Shown here: positions 42,901-45,900 of the stretch, in pieces
Position numbering within the stretch: position 1 is the stretch's first letter
Layout: the number at the start of each line of letters is the position of its first letter
NCBI GenBank assembly: GCA_964570895.1
Contig: CAZMZD010000002.1
Location: 124,001 to 188,000 of the forward strand
Source: RGIG1918 sp964570895
GTDB lineage: Bacteria > Cyanobacteriota > Vampirovibrionia > Gastranaerophilales > Gastranaerophilaceae
Direction: 5' to 3'
Length of the DNA stretch: 64,000 nt
Program-made: the position numbers and the translations under genes
The notes under the pieces: model-generated
Databases searched by the model: none
What the model saw: only the letters and a program-made list of their open reading frames with translations
What the model was told of the DNA's origin: nothing

Positions 42901-45900
42901 AACCACAGTTTGTGATTGTGCCACCATCGCTAAAACCAACAACTGTGCCAGTGTTCCCTGAACTTTCGTTTGTAATGCTTGTGCCTGTGTAGTATGAATC
43001 TTGAATTACTGCGGCATCTAAATACCCTACAAGTCCGCCTATTTTATCGTTTGCAGCTAAACTTGAAACAGAGCCTGAAGCGTAACAGTTTGTAATTATA
43101 GTATCATAATAAGCTGCATCCCCCACAAGCCCGCCAATGTTATTGTAGTTTTCTTCGTTTGTGTTTGTGCTTATAACATCGCCTGTAGAGTAGCAATTTG
43201 TGATTACGCCACCAGGGTAAGCAACACCCACAAGCCCGCCTGCGCTACCGCTAGAAGTTGTAACGGTCGCAGAATTTGAGCTGTTTTTTATGGTTGTACT
43301 TGATATATATCCCACAAGCCCGCCTGTGCTACTTTCTGTTCCAGAAACCGTGCCGCCAATTACATGTACGTTTTCAATTGTTGTGCCGCTTGTATAACTT
43401 GCAAGTGCACCGGTGTAGGCGTCATCGCCTGTGATTGCAAAATTTTCAAGGGTTAAGTTTTTAAGCACTGCGCCATTTGCGTTTGTGATTAAACCTTCTG
43501 AATAAGAGAGGTTTGATATCGTGTGCCCATCTCCATCAAATGTGCCTGAATAGCCTGCGATATCAGCCCATTCAACATCTGTTAAATCAATATCCCTAAT
43601 TAGCGTTACATCTTCGTTGTTTTGAAGTGCGGTGAGGAGCTCTGATGCGTTTGACACATAAGTTACAGTTGGAGTTTCAATTTCTGTAACTTTTTGAGTA
43701 AGTTCATCTGTGCTTATCGCGCTTGCGCCATCTTTTGAGCTTCCTGCAGCAGCTCCAATTGTTAAATCTGAATTGTAGCCGCAGTTTGTGAGAGCTCCGC
43801 TACTATTTCCAAGAAACGCGCCGCAGCTGCTTGATTTAGTGTTTGTAACGCTTGTGCCTGTATAATATGAATTACTAATTGTTGCACCGTTACACCCAAC
43901 AAGCCCGCCGGTGCACCCGTTAGATGAGCTTTTAACTGTGCCTGATGCGTAGCTGTTTGATATTTTGCCGTAAGCAGACCCTGCAAGCCCGCCTGTGTAC
44001 ATACCTGAACTTGAGGTGGTGCATGTGACATTTCCTGTCGCATAGCTATTTGTGATTGTGCCACTGTCTTGGTGCCCCACAAGCCCGCCTGTGTAGTCGC
44101 TTGAGCTTTTGACGGTGGCTGATGAAGAGCTGTTCAAAATTGTGCCACCGCTATAACCCACAAGCCCGCCTGTCCTATTATATGAACTTGAAACTGTGCC
44201 ACCAACTACATGTACGTTTTCAATTTTAGTGGCACTATTTGCAGAGCTTGCAAGTGCACCGGTGTATTGGTCATCGCCTGTGATATTGAAGTTTTCAAGG
44301 GTTAGGTTTTTAAGCACTGCACCGTTTGCGTTTGTGATTAAACCTTCTGAATAAGAGAGGTTTGAAATTGTGTAGCCAGCACCGTCTAATGTGCCCGTGT
44401 ATGTGACATCAGACCAATAGACACCCGTTAGGTCAATGTCGTTTTGAAGGGTGATATCTGCATTTAGTTTAAGCGCCACTAAAAGGTCGGCTGCAGTTGA
44501 CACTTTCCCGATGTCATCAGTGTTTGTGATTTCAGAAAAGTCAACGCCGAGGTTTTCAATTTCTGCCGTGCCTGCGCTTGCGCCAATGAAACCACCGGAT
44601 GATATAAGAGTTGCTTCTGTTGCGGTGTTTGCTGAAACGTTCCCTTTTGCAAAAGAGCTGTCAATTGCGATATCGCCTGAAGCGTAGCCAATGAAGCCAC
44701 CTGCGTAATAGTCTGCAGTGGTGTTTCCAAGAGCGTATGAAGCTTTGATGTTACCTGTGTCTAATGAACCTATAAAGCCTGCGGAAGAGTTTGTGGAGGT
44801 GGTGTTTCCTTTGGCGTATGAGTTTTCAACATTAAGTTCATAGCCATAGCCAACAAGCCCGCCTGAAGCTGAATGTTCAGTAAAATATTCCCCTAATTCC
44901 CCTAAGTATGTGATAGAATTTGTGATTGAGCCTGTGGCGTAAGAATTGATAATTTGAACTTCTGAATTTTCAGTGGACAAGCCCATTGCAACGCCCACAA
45001 GCCCGCCTGTACCTTCGAAGTAGTTTTCGCCTGAAACCGTGAGAGAGCCTGCGCGCACAATGTCAACGGTTGAATATGAATTTTTGATGTAGGCTTTATC
45101 TGAAGTGCCTGACATAAGCCCAACAAGCCCGCCAACGCCGATTTTGTTGCCATCGGTGATGGTTGAATCGCCAGATGTTGAAAGCGTGCCTGCGACTGTG
45201 ACATTATCAAAGCTTGAATCTGAAGCAACACCCACAAGCCCGCCAGCGTTGCCGTTTGTGGCAGATACGTTAACAATTGCGTTAACTTTTTCAACAGTTG
45301 AGTTTTCAAGGTTGCCCACAAGAGAGCCTGTTGCATTTGCGCCTGTGATGTTGTTTGCATTTTGCTCTTGGGTGGTGTCTTTAATTGTGATGTTTGAAAT
45401 TGTGGTGTTGCTTGCTGAACCGATGAGCGCGCCTGTGTTTTCGCCACCTTTTACATTTACGTTTTCTAAAGTTAAATTTTTGATTTCAGCATTTACAATT
45501 TTTGTGGTTTCATTGCCTTCTGCGTCTTTTTCTGTGACTTCTTTCCCGCCTGTTTTTGCGATGAGCCCGACGTTATTTTCGTTTTGCGCGTCAAGAGTCA
45601 TGTTTTTGATAGAATAGCCGTTACCGTCTAAAATGCCTGTGAAAGTGAGTTCTGTGGTTGTGGTGTTGCCTTCGGCATCGGTGGTTGTGTATTTTCCTAT
45701 GCCGTCAAAGTCAGTGTCTGCAAGGTCGATATCGGCAAAGAGCATAATTTTCATATCAATTGTGGTTTCGCCTTTTTCAACCGCAGCTTTTTCAGCTTTG
45801 TTCACTGCATTTAAAAATTCTTCCGTGCTTCTAACAACCGTGTAGCCTTCTGCTTGTGCTTGCAGAGCGGTCATTCCCGATGTGCCTGTTGGCGTGGTGA

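Larger units (their letters stand above)
930..45850 (-). repeat. About 44 higher-order modules, each opening with a GTFDG cap and followed by GLUG repeats
   Basis: Each module begins with a conserved block: VSTAAELL, ALQNN, DIDLTGV, then GTFDGxGHxISNL, EGLF, IKNVTLENF, TGALVG and IENVHVxGG. A variable number of GLUG repeats (TGGLVG, ITNSYATG) follows. Many modules close with a stereotyped linker (ITDSYYTGTSV, TNCGYNS, AMTxxEL) before the next cap. The GTFDG blocks lie near 1.26, 2.60, 3.46, 4.54, 5.87, 7.07, 8.0, 9.45, 10.6, 11.25, 11.8, 13.0, 14.05, 14.7, 16.6, 17.3, 17.9, 19.3, 20.35, 21.3, 22.0, 22.7, 23.6, 25.2, 25.9, 27.3, 28.2, 29.6, 30.45, 31.8, 32.8, 34.0, 35.1, 35.7, 36.6, 37.5, 38.3, 39.6, 40.9, 41.8, 42.6, 43.5, 44.4 and 45.6 kb. 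The spacing of about 0.6 to 1.5 kb shows that the number of GLUG units per module varies. Confidence 0.85.
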
